Part shown: positions 37,125 to 45,724 of the stretch, one piece after another | Position numbering within the stretch: the stretch's first letter is position 1 | How the letters are laid out: each line of letters begins with the position of its first letter | DNA from: Leucobacter zeae | GTDB lineage: Bacteria > Actinomycetota > Actinomycetes > Actinomycetales > Microbacteriaceae | Assembly: GCF_016758175.1 (NCBI RefSeq) | Contig: NZ_QYAB01000001.1 | Span: 1,137,162-1,201,161, forward strand | DNA length: 64,000 nt | Reading direction: 5' to 3' | The notes under the pieces: model-generated | What the model was told of the DNA's origin: nothing | The model's input: only the letters and a program-made list of their open reading frames with translations | The model's database searches: none | Translations under genes and position numbers: made by a program

Positions 37125-37991
37125 ATGAGCGATGCGTCCGAGCCCACCCACCGCGTCATCGAGCCGAGCGTGCTCTACCTCGGCACCCCGGTCTACCTCG
37201 TCGCCACGCTGAACCCCGACGGCACCGCGAACCTCGCCCCGGCCTCGAGCCACTTCGCGCTCGGGCGTTCGATCGTGCTCGGGCTCGAAGAGGGCGGCCG
37301 CTCGCTGGCCAACGCGCGGCGGTGCGGAGCGATCACGGTCAACTTCCCGAGCTCCGAGCAGTGGCAGCACGTCGAGCGCCTCGCCGGGGTGACGGGGATG
37401 GACCCGGTTCCCGCCGAGAAGCGCGGCCAGTACGCGTTCGAGCCGCGCAAGTTCGCGCGCGCCGGTCTGACCCCGGCGGCATCCGATCTGGTCGATGCGC
37501 CCCGGGTGGCCGAGGCTCCGGTGCAGCTGGAGGCCCGGGTGCGGCGCATCACCGACGGGGCTGAGCTGACCGACGGTTCGCCGGCAGGATACGGGGTCGT
37601 CGAGGCCGAGGTCGTGCGGGTGCATGCGGCGCGCGACATCACCGTCGCGGGCACCGATCACATCGATCCCGGCGCCTGGCACCCACTCATCTACGCCTAC
37701 CGGCACTTCTACGACCGCGGGCCCGAAGTGGGGTGGACGCGGAAGAGCCCGCTCGCCGAGCCGCCCGAGCGCGTGGCGCGGTGGGAGGAGTTCGGCGGCA
37801 CCTGGCGGGTGCGCGATGCCGGGGGCGGATCGGCGACCGTCGAGCTGCGGCGCTGCGACGGCGGCGAGCTCGTCGAGACGCTCGAACTCGAGCAGCCGCA
37901 CGAGGTGCGCTGGGCCCGGGTGCAGCTCGCGATCGCGGGGTCGTCGTCCAGCGACGCTCCGGCCGCAGCCGCGGACGGAGACGCGCGATGA
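37125..37991 (+). CDS. Flavin reductase-like (FMN-binding split barrel) protein
   Basis: 288 residues. The N-terminal 190 residues look like a flavin reductase-like split barrel: YLVATLNPDGTANLAPASSH, LGLEEGGRSLANARRCGAIT, VNFPSSEQWQHVERLAGVTG and VVEAEVVRVHAARDI. The C-terminal part (about 200-288) includes HPLIYAYRHFYDRGPEVGWT and a charged, low-complexity tail. Such proteins bind FMN and may supply reduced flavin or act on an unknown substrate. The stop overlaps the start of the nitronate-monooxygenase-like gene, so the two FMN proteins are coupled. Confidence 0.78.
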   Translation: MSDASEPTHRVIEPSVLYLGTPVYLVATLNPDGTANLAPASSHFALGRSIVLGLEEGGRSLANARRCGAITVNFPSSEQWQHVERLAGVTGMDPVPAEKRGQYAFEPRKFARAGLTPAASDLVDAPRVAEAPVQLEARVRRITDGAELTDGSPAGYGVVEAEVVRVHAARDITVAGTDHIDPGAWHPLIYAYRHFYDRGPEVGWTRKSPLAEPPERVARWEEFGGTWRVRDAGGGSATVELRRCDGGELVETLELEQPHEVRWARVQLAIAGSSSSDAPAAAADGDAR

Positions 37992-39043
37992 CCCCGATCG
38001 GACCGACCCGCTGGGCCGCGGAGCTCGGTCTCAGAGCGCCCGTCGTGTGCGCGCCCATGGGCGGCGTCGCCGGCGGGCGACTCGCGAGCGCGGTCTCGCG
38101 CGCCGGAGCGCTCGGCATGATCGGCATGGGCAGCTCGGGGTCGGCCGCGGCGCTCGAACGCGAGCTCGCCGAGTTCGACCGTGCGAACGCCGGCTCGGGC
38201 GACGGGACGGCACCCGCGTTCGGGATCGGCATGGTCGACTGGGTGCTCGAGCGCGAACCCGCGATGCTCGCGCGTGCCCTCGATGCCGGACCGGCGGTCG
38301 TGTCGGTGAGTTTCGGGGACTGGGGCACCACGGGACGCGGACCCGGGGAGCGGCATTCCGGGGAGCGGCCGGCGGCGCCGGGGTGGGTGTCCGAGGCGCA
38401 GCGGGCCGGCGCCCTGGCGGTCTGCCAGGTCGCGAGCGCGGACGAGGCCAGGCGTGCCGTGGACGCCGGAGTCGACGCCGTGATCGCACGCGGCCTCGAA
38501 GCTGGCGGGCACGGCGACCATCGGCGGCGGCGGGGTCCGCTGCTCGCCGAGGTGCTCGATGCGGTCGGCGGCGCGCCGGTGCTCTCGGCAGGGGCCCTCT
38601 CGACCCGAGAGCACCTCGCCGGGGCGCTCGCCGCAGGCGCATCGGCCGGGTGGGTCGGCACCGCGTTCTCCGCGTGCGCCGAGGCGCTCACGAGCCGGAG
38701 CGCGCGGGCCGCGCTCATCGCCGCGGACGGGTCCGAGACCGAGGTCTCGCGGCTCGTCGACATCGCTCTGGGGCAGCCCTGGCCCGCGCGGTTCCCCGAG
38801 CGGCTGCTGCGCACGTCGTTCCTCGACCGCTGGCGCGGCAGGGAGGATGAGCTCGCGGCCGACGCAGCGGCGCGCGCGGAGTTCCGTGCCGCGGTCGCCG
38901 CGGAGGACTACTCGGTCGTGCCGCTCGACGCGGGGCTCGGGGTGGGCGCCCTCACCGCGGTGCGCACGGCGGCGGAGGTCGTCTCCGCGCTCATCGGAGA
39001 CGACCTCCGAAACGATACGCCCGCGATACGCCCGCACTCGTAG
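37988..39043 (+). CDS. Nitronate monooxygenase-like FMN enzyme
   Basis: 351 residues in a TIM-barrel arrangement of the 2-nitropropane dioxygenase family: LRAPVVCAPMGGVAGGRLAS at the N-terminus, GALGMIGMGSSGS, AVVSVSFGDWG, DAVIARGLEAGGHGDHR and PVLSAGALSTREHLAGALAA for phosphate and flavin binding, then GWVGTAFSACAEAL. The family oxidises nitronates with FMN, though many members have other roles. The catalytic His position (GGHG) is present. It is coupled (ATGA) to the flavin reductase-like gene. Confidence 0.87.
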   Translation: MTPIGPTRWAAELGLRAPVVCAPMGGVAGGRLASAVSRAGALGMIGMGSSGSAAALERELAEFDRANAGSGDGTAPAFGIGMVDWVLEREPAMLARALDAGPAVVSVSFGDWGTTGRGPGERHSGERPAAPGWVSEAQRAGALAVCQVASADEARRAVDAGVDAVIARGLEAGGHGDHRRRRGPLLAEVLDAVGGAPVLSAGALSTREHLAGALAAGASAGWVGTAFSACAEALTSRSARAALIAADGSETEVSRLVDIALGQPWPARFPERLLRTSFLDRWRGREDELAADAAARAEFRAAVAAEDYSVVPLDAGLGVGALTAVRTAAEVVSALIGDDLRNDTPAIRPHS

Positions 39044-39046
39044 CAT
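39041..39046 (+). promoter_or_regulatory. -10 box TAGCAT, leaderless response-regulator start
   Basis: TAGCAT overlaps the stop codon of the upstream gene and is 6 nt before the ATG at 39053, with no Shine-Dalgarno sequence. Confidence 0.5.
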
Positions 39047-39052
39047 GGGGGC

Positions 39053-39787
39053 ATGCGCGTACTGATCGTCGAAGACGAGCCCCTGATGGCCGAGGCCGTT
39101 CGCGACGGCCTCCGACTCGAGGCCATCGCGGCCGACATCGCGGGCGACGGGGACACCGCGCTCGAGCTGCTGTCGATCAACGAGTACGACATCGCGGTGC
39201 TCGACCGCGACATCCCGGGCCCCTCGGGGGACGAGGTCGCCGCGCACATCGTGGCATCGGGCAGCGGGATCCCGATCCTCATGCTGACGGCGGCAGACCG
39301 CCTCGACGACAAGGCCTCGGGCTTCGAGCTCGGCGCCGACGACTACCTCACGAAGCCGTTCGACCTCAAGGAGCTCGTGCTGCGGCTGCGGGCGCTGGAT
39401 CGCCGGCGGGCGCACCACCGCCCGCCCGTGCGCGAGATCGCGGGGCTGCGCCTCGATCCGTTCCGTCGGGAGGTCTACCGCGACGGCAAGTACGTGGCGC
39501 TCACCCGCAAGCAGTTCGCGGTGCTCGAGGTGCTGGTCGCTGCCGAGGGCGGGGTCGTGAGCGCCGAGGAACTGCTCGAGCGCGCGTGGGACGAGAACGC
39601 GGACCCCTTCACGAACGCGGTGCGCATCACGGTGTCGGCGCTCCGCAAGCGACTGGGCGAGCCCTGGGCGATCGCCACGGTGGCCGGAGTCGGCTACCGG
39701 ATCGACACGGAAGGCGCGGACACGCGGGGGTCGGGCCACGGGACGCCGGGCACGTCCGGCTCGAGGGCGGCGCGCGCCGGTGCGTAG
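39053..39787 (+). CDS. OmpR/PhoB-family response regulator
   Basis: 244 residues. The receiver domain has acidic residues in VEDEP, the phospho-acceptor Asp51 in AVLDRDIPGPSGDE, and Lys in DYLTKPFDLKELVLR. The C-terminal winged helix (about 130-225) shows LTRKQFAVLEVLVAAEGGVV, AEELLERAWDEN and ITVSALRKRLGEPW. The cognate histidine kinase is encoded next. The last 20 residues are a Gly/Ser/Ala-rich tail. Confidence 0.94.
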   Translation: MRVLIVEDEPLMAEAVRDGLRLEAIAADIAGDGDTALELLSINEYDIAVLDRDIPGPSGDEVAAHIVASGSGIPILMLTAADRLDDKASGFELGADDYLTKPFDLKELVLRLRALDRRRAHHRPPVREIAGLRLDPFRREVYRDGKYVALTRKQFAVLEVLVAAEGGVVSAEELLERAWDENADPFTNAVRITVSALRKRLGEPWAIATVAGVGYRIDTEGADTRGSGHGTPGTSGSRAARAGA

Positions 39788-39797
39788 GCGACCCGGG

Positions 39798-40904
39798 ATG
39801 AGTGCCCGGCTGAAGCTGACCCTGAGCTACGCCGGGTTCCTGGTCGTCGCCGGGGCGCTGCTGCTCGCGGTGGTGTGGGCGTTCCTGCTGCGCTATGTGC
39901 CGCCGCAGGCGACCGTCGTCTCCGAGATCGGCTTCGTGCCCGGGCGCCACGACCTGGTGCGCGCGTTCGCGCCGCGCGCCGCATGGACGATGCTCTTCCT
40001 CATCGTCTTCGGACTGCTCGGCGGTTGGATCCTGGCGGGGCGCATGCTCGCGCCGCTCGCGCGGATCACGCGGGCGACGCGGCGCGCCGCAGGAGGGTCG
40101 CTCTCGCACCGCATCGAGCTCGAGGGGAGGCAGGACGAGTTCCGCGAGCTCGCCGACAGCTTCGACTCGATGCTCGCGCGGCTCGAGGCGATGGTCGCCG
40201 AGCAGCAGCGGTTCGCGGCCAACGCGTCGCACGAGCTGCGCACCCCGCTCGCGATCACGCAGACGATGCTCGACGTCGCACGGAGCGACGCGAGCCACGA
40301 CCACGATGCGCTGCTCGCGCGGCTCGACTCGGTGAACGCGCGCGCGATCGACCTCACCGAAGCTCTGCTCGTGCTGAGTCGCGCCGAGCAGGGGGCGTTC
40401 GACCGCGAGGGCGTCGACCTCTCGCTGATCGCCGAGGAGGCGGTCGAACTGCTGCTCCCGCTGGCCGAGGAGCGCGGGATCGAGATCGACCTGACCGGTG
40501 AGCTCGCCACGGTCTCGGGATCCCGGTCGCTGCTGCTGCAGCTCGTGACGAACCTGCTGCAGAACGCGATCGTGCACAACCTCGCGACGGGCGGCACGGT
40601 GCGCCTCGAGACGCGCGCATCTCCCGGGGCCGCGGAGCTCGCGATCGAGAACACGGGGGAGCGCCTCGACCCGAGCACGGTCGCCTCCCTCGCCGAGCCG
40701 TTCCAGCGGGGCGCCGGACGCATCCGCCGCGATGCCCGGGTCGGCGTGGGACCCGGGCGCGGCGCCGAAGCCGGCTACGGCCTCGGTCTCGCGATCGCCA
40801 AGAGCATCGCCCGCGCGCACGGCGGCACGCTCCGTCTGGCGGCGCGCGACGGCGGCGGGCTCGCGGTCTCGGTCAAGCTGCCGAGCGGCGAGGCGCGCCG
40901 ATGA
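39798..40904 (+). CDS. Sensor histidine kinase
   Basis: 368 residues from ATG 39798; GTG 39780, which overlaps the regulator gene, is an alternative. Two membrane helices (about 10-32 and 55-82) enclose a short external loop of about 22 residues, so a large ligand-binding domain is absent. A HAMP segment follows (RMLAPLARITRATRRAAGGS). The H-box is FAANASHELRTPLAITQTML; the N-box is LVTNLLQNAIVHNL; the glycine box is GYGLGLAIAKSIARAHGG. It phosphorylates the response regulator encoded upstream. The small loop suggests membrane-stress or partner-protein sensing. Confidence 0.93.
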   Translation: MSARLKLTLSYAGFLVVAGALLLAVVWAFLLRYVPPQATVVSEIGFVPGRHDLVRAFAPRAAWTMLFLIVFGLLGGWILAGRMLAPLARITRATRRAAGGSLSHRIELEGRQDEFRELADSFDSMLARLEAMVAEQQRFAANASHELRTPLAITQTMLDVARSDASHDHDALLARLDSVNARAIDLTEALLVLSRAEQGAFDREGVDLSLIAEEAVELLLPLAEERGIEIDLTGELATVSGSRSLLLQLVTNLLQNAIVHNLATGGTVRLETRASPGAAELAIENTGERLDPSTVASLAEPFQRGAGRIRRDARVGVGPGRGAEAGYGLGLAIAKSIARAHGGTLRLAARDGGGLAVSVKLPSGEARR

Positions 40905-41527
40905 CGCGCGCCGAGCGCCCAGCTCCGGACGCGCCGTCCGTCGCATCGACCGCAGGGCAGCGGAGGCGTGCGCTGCTCGTCGGACTGTTCTCCGTCTATC
41001 TCGCGCTGCTCGTGTGGGTGGTGGTCTGGAAGCTCGAGCCGCCGTACATCGGCGCGGGCGAGCCCCGCGCGATCAAACTCGTGCCGTTCGTGCAGACCCG
41101 CGAAGCCGGGGCGAGCGCCCCGCTCGAGACGCTCGCGAACCTCCTGCTCTTCGTGCCGTTCGGCGCCTACCTCGGGCTGCTGCGCCCGCGGCGTTCGGTC
41201 GGCTCGCTCGCGACGATCGCCGCTACGAGCCTCGCGATGGAGACCGCGCAGCACGTGCTCGTCGTGGGGATGCCCGACAGCACCGACGTCATCATGAACG
41301 TCGCAGGGGGTGCCGTGGGCCTCGCCGGCGTCGCGCTCGTGCGCCGCGCGCTGCGGGCCCGCACGCTTCCGGTGATGACGCGCTTCGCGGCGGCTGCGAC
41401 GGCGTGCGCGGTGCTCGCGACGACCGCGTTTCTCGCCTCGCCGCTGCACTTCCGTCAGGCCGACGTGCGCGTCGACGCCTGGAACTCGCATGCCTCCGAG
41501 CCGCAGCGGGGTCCGAGCGGGCTCTGA
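40901..41527 (+). CDS. VanZ-family membrane protein
   Basis: 208 residues with about five membrane helices. LANLLLFVPFGAYLGLL and SLAMETAQHVLVVGMPDSTD, then IMNVAGGAVGLAGVAL, are the VanZ-like motifs. VanZ gives low-level teicoplanin resistance in enterococci; most actinobacterial relatives have no known role. The start overlaps the kinase stop as ATGA, so it belongs to the two-component operon and may be its effector. Confidence 0.83.
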   Translation: MTRAERPAPDAPSVASTAGQRRRALLVGLFSVYLALLVWVVVWKLEPPYIGAGEPRAIKLVPFVQTREAGASAPLETLANLLLFVPFGAYLGLLRPRRSVGSLATIAATSLAMETAQHVLVVGMPDSTDVIMNVAGGAVGLAGVALVRRALRARTLPVMTRFAAAATACAVLATTAFLASPLHFRQADVRVDAWNSHASEPQRGPSGL

Positions 41528-41570
41528 GGGCCGCTCGCGTACTGCCGCTCGCGTACTGTCGCTTTTTGGG

Positions 41571-41627
41571 ATCCGGGTCACTTTGGCGGGGTGTTTCGCC
41601 CAAATACCCCGCCAAAGTGACCCGGAT
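41571..41627. repeat. Long perfect inverted repeat (22-bp arms)
   Basis: The arm at 41571-41592 (beginning ATCCGGGTCACTTTGGCG) is perfectly complementary to 41606-41627, around a 13-nt loop with TTTCGCCCAAAT. It lies after the VanZ-like gene, preceded by a T-run (41563-41567). It would form a very stable hairpin. Its compact, perfect form suggests a mobile palindromic element or a bidirectional terminator. Confidence 0.8.
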
Positions 41628-41648
41628 TGCTGGGCATGGGGCAGGGGA

Positions 41649-41748
41649 GGCATGAGAGCGCGAAAGGCATGAGGGCGCGAGAGGCATGAGGACGCGGGAG
41701 GCATGAGAGCGCGAGAGGCATGAGAGCGCGAGAGGCATGCAGCGCGAG
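41649..41748. repeat. 17-bp tandem repeat array
   Basis: Five units of GGCATGAGAGCGCGAGA (with one to three changes each) start at 41649, 41666, 41683, 41700 and 41717, with a decayed sixth from 41734. There are no spacers, so it is not a CRISPR. It lies between two genes that end towards it and is probably a variable minisatellite. Confidence 0.85.
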
Positions 41749-41784
41749 CGCGAGCGCATGCGCGCGCGGCAGGCGCGACGGCGC

Positions 41785-42513
41785 CTAGCGCGACGAGAGG
41801 AAGCCGCGCAGCAGCGCTGCGGAGCCCTCGACGTGCTCGAGCATCGCCTCGGCGGCCGAGTCGGGGCGCCCGGCGAGGATCGCCGACACGATCGCCTCGT
41901 GCTGCGCGTCCGAGTGCGAGAGGTTCGGGCGCAGCATCGGGATCTCGTCGAGCAGCGCGTTGACGCGCGTGCGCAGGTTGGCCACGAGCGGCACGAGGCT
42001 CGGGGCCCCCGACAGCTCGGCGATGAGCAGGTGCAGGCGGGAGTCGAGCCTGCGGTGGTTCGCGTCGTCCGACGCCGCGCAGTCCTCGAGCGCCCGCGTC
42101 AGATTCGCGCGCTCCTCGGCGCTGAGGTCACGGGCCGCGGCCTCGCGCGCTGCGCCGACCTCGAGCACCCGTCGGAGCGTCGTCGTATCCTCGACCTCCG
42201 CTTCGCCGAGCTCGGTCGGCGTGGGGCGGAGCGGGGACCCCTCGGGCAGCGCCTCGACCACGAAGGTGCCGCCGTAGCGGCCGCGCCGCGAGATGACGTA
42301 GCCGGCCTCGGTCAGCGTCGCGAGCGCGTCGCGCACCGTATCGCGGCTGACCTTGAGCATGCTCGCGAGGTCGCGCTCAGCGGGCAGCCGGTCGCCCGGG
42401 CTGATCATGCCGAGGCGGATCGACTGCAGCAGCCGCTGCATCGTCTCCTCGTAGGCGTTGGTGGGGCGTACGGCCCTGATGAGGAGCTCGACGCTGTCGC
42501 TCGAGACGTTCAT
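41785..42513 (-). CDS. GntR/FadR-family transcriptional regulator
   Basis: 242 residues. The winged helix-turn-helix (about 15-90) has PTNAYEETMQRLLQSIRLGM, GDRLPAERDLASMLKVSRDT and VRDALATLTEAGYVISRRGR, followed by GGTFV. The helical C-terminal domain (about 110-235) has the FadR/FCD metal-site residues, including His in DSRLHLLIAELSGAPS and SHSDAQHEAIVSAILAGRPD. It is last in the minus-strand gamma-glutamylation operon and probably controls it, with binding sites expected near 47190-47284. ATG at 42513 has GAGAGGAG upstream. Confidence 0.92.
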   Translation of the reverse strand: MNVSSDSVELLIRAVRPTNAYEETMQRLLQSIRLGMISPGDRLPAERDLASMLKVSRDTVRDALATLTEAGYVISRRGRYGGTFVVEALPEGSPLRPTPTELGEAEVEDTTTLRRVLEVGAAREAAARDLSAEERANLTRALEDCAASDDANHRRLDSRLHLLIAELSGAPSLVPLVANLRTRVNALLDEIPMLRPNLSHSDAQHEAIVSAILAGRPDSAAEAMLEHVEGSAALLRGFLSSR

Positions 42514-42650
42514 CGCGACTCCTCTCGATCGCTGCCGGTACTGCGAGTGTATGCCGTCGGGGCCCCTGTCGGAGCCGCATGGAGCGGGGCCGCCCCTGCG
42601 CGCTCGGCCGGATCGGGTCGAGCACGCAGGGGCGGGCGGGAGGATCCGGC

Positions 42651-43442
42651 TCAGAGCGGGGTCGTGTACGCGCTGGTCAGGCCGCCGTCGACGAGGAAGG
42701 TCGACGCCGTGATGAAGGAGGCGTCGTCGCTCGCGAGGAAGGCGACCGAGGCCGCGAGCTCCTCGGGGCGGGCGAAGCGACCGACGGGCACGTGCACGAG
42801 GCGCCGCGCCGCGCGCTCGGGGTCCTTCGCGAACAGCTCCTGGAGCAGCGGGGTGTTCACGGGTCCGGGGCACAGGGCGTTCACGCGGATGCCCTGCCGA
42901 GCGAACTGCACGCCGAGCTCGCGCGTCATGGCGAGCACGCCTCCCTTGGACGCCGTGTAGGAGATCTGCGATGTCGCCGAGCCCATGACCGCGACGAACG
43001 AGGCGGTGTTGATGATCGATCCGGATCCCTGCTGCGTCATGTGGCGCAGCGCCGCGCGGGAGCAGAGGTAGACGCTCTTGAGGTTCACGTCCTGCACCTT
43101 CTCCCACGCCGGGAGCTCGGTGATCTCGATGGAGTCGTCGTCGTCGGGGGAGATGCCCGCGTTGTTGAACGCGATGTCGACCGAGCCGTACTCGCGCGCG
43201 GCCGTGTCGAAGAGGTGGTTGACCTGCGCCTCGTCGGTCACGTCGACCTGCACGAACAGGCCGCCGACCTCGGCTGCGGCCGCCTCGCCCGACTCGGGGT
43301 TCATGTCGCCGATCACGATGGTCGCGCCCTCGGCGCGCATGCGCTTCGCGGTGGCGAGGCCGATGCCGCTCGCGCCTCCGGTGATGACGGCGACCTTGCC
43401 TGCGAGGCGCTGGGTGAGGTCGATGGGGGTGATGTCGTTCAT
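42651..43442 (-). CDS. Short-chain dehydrogenase/reductase
   Basis: 263 residues, classical SDR. The cofactor motif TGGASGIGLATAKRM and the acidic residue after strand 2 (VIGDMNPES) indicate preference for NAD(H). NNAG, the catalytic Ser region IINTASFVAVMG and the YTASK motif (Tyr and Lys) are intact. Family names such as 3-oxoacyl-ACP reductase are only by similarity. In this operon it would suit oxidation of the alcohol of gamma-glutamyl ethanolamide to the aldehyde (inference). AAGGAAG precedes the ATG at 43442. A REP-like element separates it from the aldehyde dehydrogenase gene. Confidence 0.9.
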   Translation of the reverse strand: MNDITPIDLTQRLAGKVAVITGGASGIGLATAKRMRAEGATIVIGDMNPESGEAAAAEVGGLFVQVDVTDEAQVNHLFDTAAREYGSVDIAFNNAGISPDDDDSIEITELPAWEKVQDVNLKSVYLCSRAALRHMTQQGSGSIINTASFVAVMGSATSQISYTASKGGVLAMTRELGVQFARQGIRVNALCPGPVNTPLLQELFAKDPERAARRLVHVPVGRFARPEELAASVAFLASDDASFITASTFLVDGGLTSAYTTPL

Positions 43443-43503
43443 GGATGCTTCCTTCTGGAATCGTCGTTCTGCGCGGAGCCGCAGAATCGCTGTCTGGGGG
43501 TGT

Positions 43504-43592
43504 GGATCCTGCGACTCGCTTCGCTCGCGCAGGATGACGGGTGGGCTGCTCGAGCAGGGTGCCGGGCGGGCTGCTCGCGCAGGGTGCCGGGC
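43504..43592. repeat. REP-like repeat, copy 2, with 25-bp direct repeat
   Basis: The palindromic unit at 43504-43539 is nearly identical to that at 4055-4090 (GGATCCTGCG ... CGCAGGATGACG). It is followed by two tandem 25-bp units at 43543-43567 and 43568-43592, which share GCAGGGTGCCGGGC and differ at one position. The element lies inside the operon, between the ALDH and SDR genes. Confidence 0.8.
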
Positions 43593-43600
43593 GGGCTCGG

Positions 43601-44956
43601 TTACTCGGTGGCGAAGAAGACGTTCTTCGTCTCGGTGAAGTGCTCCGCCGCGTCGGGGCCGAGCTCGCGGCCGAGACCGGACTGCTTGAACCCGCCGAAC
43701 GGGGTCGAGTAGCGCACCGACGAGTGGGAGTTGACGGAGAGGTTGCCGCCCTCGACGCCGCGGGCGACGCGGATGCCGCGCCCGAGATCCTTCGTCCAGA
43801 TCGAGCCGCTGAGCCCGTACTCCGTATCGTTCGCGATGCGGAGCGCGTCGGCCTCGTCCTCGAACGGGATCACGGAGACGACCGGCCCGAAGATCTCCTC
43901 GGTCGAGAGCCGGTCGCCGTGCGCGCCCTCGACGACGGTCGGGGCGAACCAGGCCCCGGGGCCCTCGGGGGCCGAGCCGCGGAAGGCGACGCGCACGTCG
44001 TCGGTGATGAAGGACGCGACGCTGTCGCGGTGGGCGAGCGTGACGAGCGGCCCGACCTCGGTCTCCTCGAGCGCAGGATCGCCGACCTTGACGCCGGCGA
44101 CGGCCCGCTCGAAGTACTCCATGAACCGGTCGTACGCGCTGCGCTGCACGAGCAGGCGGCTGCGGGCGCAGCAGTCCTGCCCGGCATTGTCGAACACCGA
44201 GTAGGGTGCGGTGGCCGCGGCGCGCTCGATGTCCGCATCGTCGAACACGATGTTCGCGCTCTTGCCGCCGAGCTCGAGCGTGACGCGCTTCACCTGCTCG
44301 GCGCAGCCCGACATGATGCGCTTGCCCACCGCGGTCGAACCGGTGAAGACGACCTTGCGCACGGTCGGGTTGGTGACGAAGCGCTCGCCGACGACCGAGC
44401 CGCGCCCGGGCAGCACCTGGAAGAGTCCCTCGGGCAGCCCGGACTCGAGCGCGAGCTCGCCCAGCCGGATGCTCGTGAGCGGCGTCCACTCCGCGGGCTT
44501 CAGCACGACCGCGTTGCCCGCGGCGAGCGCCGGCGCGAAGCCCCACGCCGCGATCGTCATGGGGAAGTTCCACGGCGTGATGACGCCGACGACGCCGAGC
44601 GGTTCGTGGAACGTGACGTCGATGCCGCCAGCCACGGGGATCTGCTGGCCGATGAGCCGCTCCGGCGAGGCGGAGTAGTACTCGAGCACGTCGCGCACAT
44701 GCCCGGCCTCCCAGCGCGACTGCGAGATCGGATGCCCCGAGTTCGCGGTTTCGAGACGCGCGAGCCGCTCGATATCGGCGTCGACGGCGTCGGCGAAACG
44801 CCGGAGGGCCCTCGCGCGATCGGCGGGGGCCACGCGCGCCCACTCCTGCTGCGCGCGACCCGCTGCGGCGATCGCCCGGTCCGCGCCCTCGACGTCGAGG
44901 TGCTCGACGTCGGTGACGACGGTCTCGTCTGCGGGGTTGATGACGGTGTAGCTCAT
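43601..44956 (-). CDS. Aldehyde dehydrogenase family protein
   Basis: 451 residues, slightly shorter than the usual 480-500. The general-base Glu is in VTLELGGKSANIVFDD and the catalytic Cys in DNAGQDCCARSRLLVQ. GVITPWNFPMTIAAWGFAPA and the GSTAVGKRIM cofactor loop are present; EIFGPVVSVIPFEDE and the C-terminal PFGGFKQSGLGRELG are typical. In the proposed pathway it oxidises a gamma-glutamyl amino-aldehyde to the acid, the role PuuC has in the putrescine pathway. The start overlaps the hydrolase stop as ATGA, with AAGGAGG upstream. Confidence 0.94.
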   Translation of the reverse strand: MSYTVINPADETVVTDVEHLDVEGADRAIAAAGRAQQEWARVAPADRARALRRFADAVDADIERLARLETANSGHPISQSRWEAGHVRDVLEYYSASPERLIGQQIPVAGGIDVTFHEPLGVVGVITPWNFPMTIAAWGFAPALAAGNAVVLKPAEWTPLTSIRLGELALESGLPEGLFQVLPGRGSVVGERFVTNPTVRKVVFTGSTAVGKRIMSGCAEQVKRVTLELGGKSANIVFDDADIERAAATAPYSVFDNAGQDCCARSRLLVQRSAYDRFMEYFERAVAGVKVGDPALEETEVGPLVTLAHRDSVASFITDDVRVAFRGSAPEGPGAWFAPTVVEGAHGDRLSTEEIFGPVVSVIPFEDEADALRIANDTEYGLSGSIWTKDLGRGIRVARGVEGGNLSVNSHSSVRYSTPFGGFKQSGLGRELGPDAAEHFTETKNVFFATE

Positions 44957-45717
44957 GCGTCCTCCTTGCGGGATGTGCGGTGCGTGCGTGCGGCCTCGAC
45001 CAGCCCCCGGAAGAGGCGGCGGTCGGCGGTGTTCTCCTCGGGGTGCCACTGGACGGCCACGCCGAAGGGGAGCGACGGGAGCTCGATCGACTCGATCACG
45101 CCGTCCGCGGTGCGGCTCGTGACGGTCAGCCCTTCGCCGACCTCGGCGATCGCCTGGTGATGGTACAGGTGGGCGTTCGCGCGCGGATCGTCGCCGTAGA
45201 GCTCGGCGATCCGGGAGCCCGCGTCGACCTCGACCTCGATCTCGGTGAAGACGCCGGCGCCCGCCTGGTAGCGCTCATCGCCGACGAGGTCGGGCAGGTG
45301 CTGCACGAGCGTTCCGCCGAGTTCGACGTTCAGCATCTGCGCGCCCCGGCAGATACCCAGCAGCGGCAGCTCCGCCTCGATCGCCGCTTCGATGAGTGCC
45401 GCCTCGAACGCGTCGCGGTCGGTCCGCGGCGCGCCGGTGCGCTCATGGGGTGCTGCGCCGTATCGCGCGGGGTCGACGTCGGCGCCGCCGGAGAGCACGA
45501 GGCCGTCGAGCGTCGCGACGATCGCGCGGGCTGCGGCCGCGCTCACCGGCTGCGGCGGGAGCACGACGACGGTGCCGCCGACGTCGGTCACGGCGTCCAT
45601 GTAGACGGCGGGGAGGAACGAGGCGCGCACGTCCCACACCCCGGTCTGCGCCTGTTCGAGGTAGCTCGTGATGCCGATGATCGGCCGGTCCTCCGGCGCT
45701 GCAGCGGCGCCGGGCAC
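44953..45717 (-). CDS. Gamma-glutamyl hydrolase, PuuD-like (class I glutamine amidotransferase fold, C26)
   Basis: 254 residues if begun at GTG 45717; a TTG at 45738, overlapping the ligase gene, is an alternative. The nucleophile Cys is in LGICRGAQMLNVELGG and the catalytic His in VAVQWHPEEN. Also typical are IGITSYLEQA, LSGGADVDPARYG and HLYHHQAIAEVGEGL. PuuD hydrolyses gamma-glutamyl-GABA to GABA and glutamate; here the expected substrate is another gamma-glutamyl amide. It lies between the gamma-glutamyl ligase and aldehyde dehydrogenase genes, which supports that role. Confidence 0.9.
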   Translation of the reverse strand: MPGAAAAPEDRPIIGITSYLEQAQTGVWDVRASFLPAVYMDAVTDVGGTVVVLPPQPVSAAAARAIVATLDGLVLSGGADVDPARYGAAPHERTGAPRTDRDAFEAALIEAAIEAELPLLGICRGAQMLNVELGGTLVQHLPDLVGDERYQAGAGVFTEIEVEVDAGSRIAELYGDDPRANAHLYHHQAIAEVGEGLTVTSRTADGVIESIELPSLPFGVAVQWHPEENTADRRLFRGLVEAARTHRTSRKEDA

Positions 45718-45724
45718 GCGAGAT

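Noticed and set aside
41649-41748. CRISPR array
   Set aside because: The 17-bp units abut without spacers and no cas genes are present, so it is a tandem repeat.
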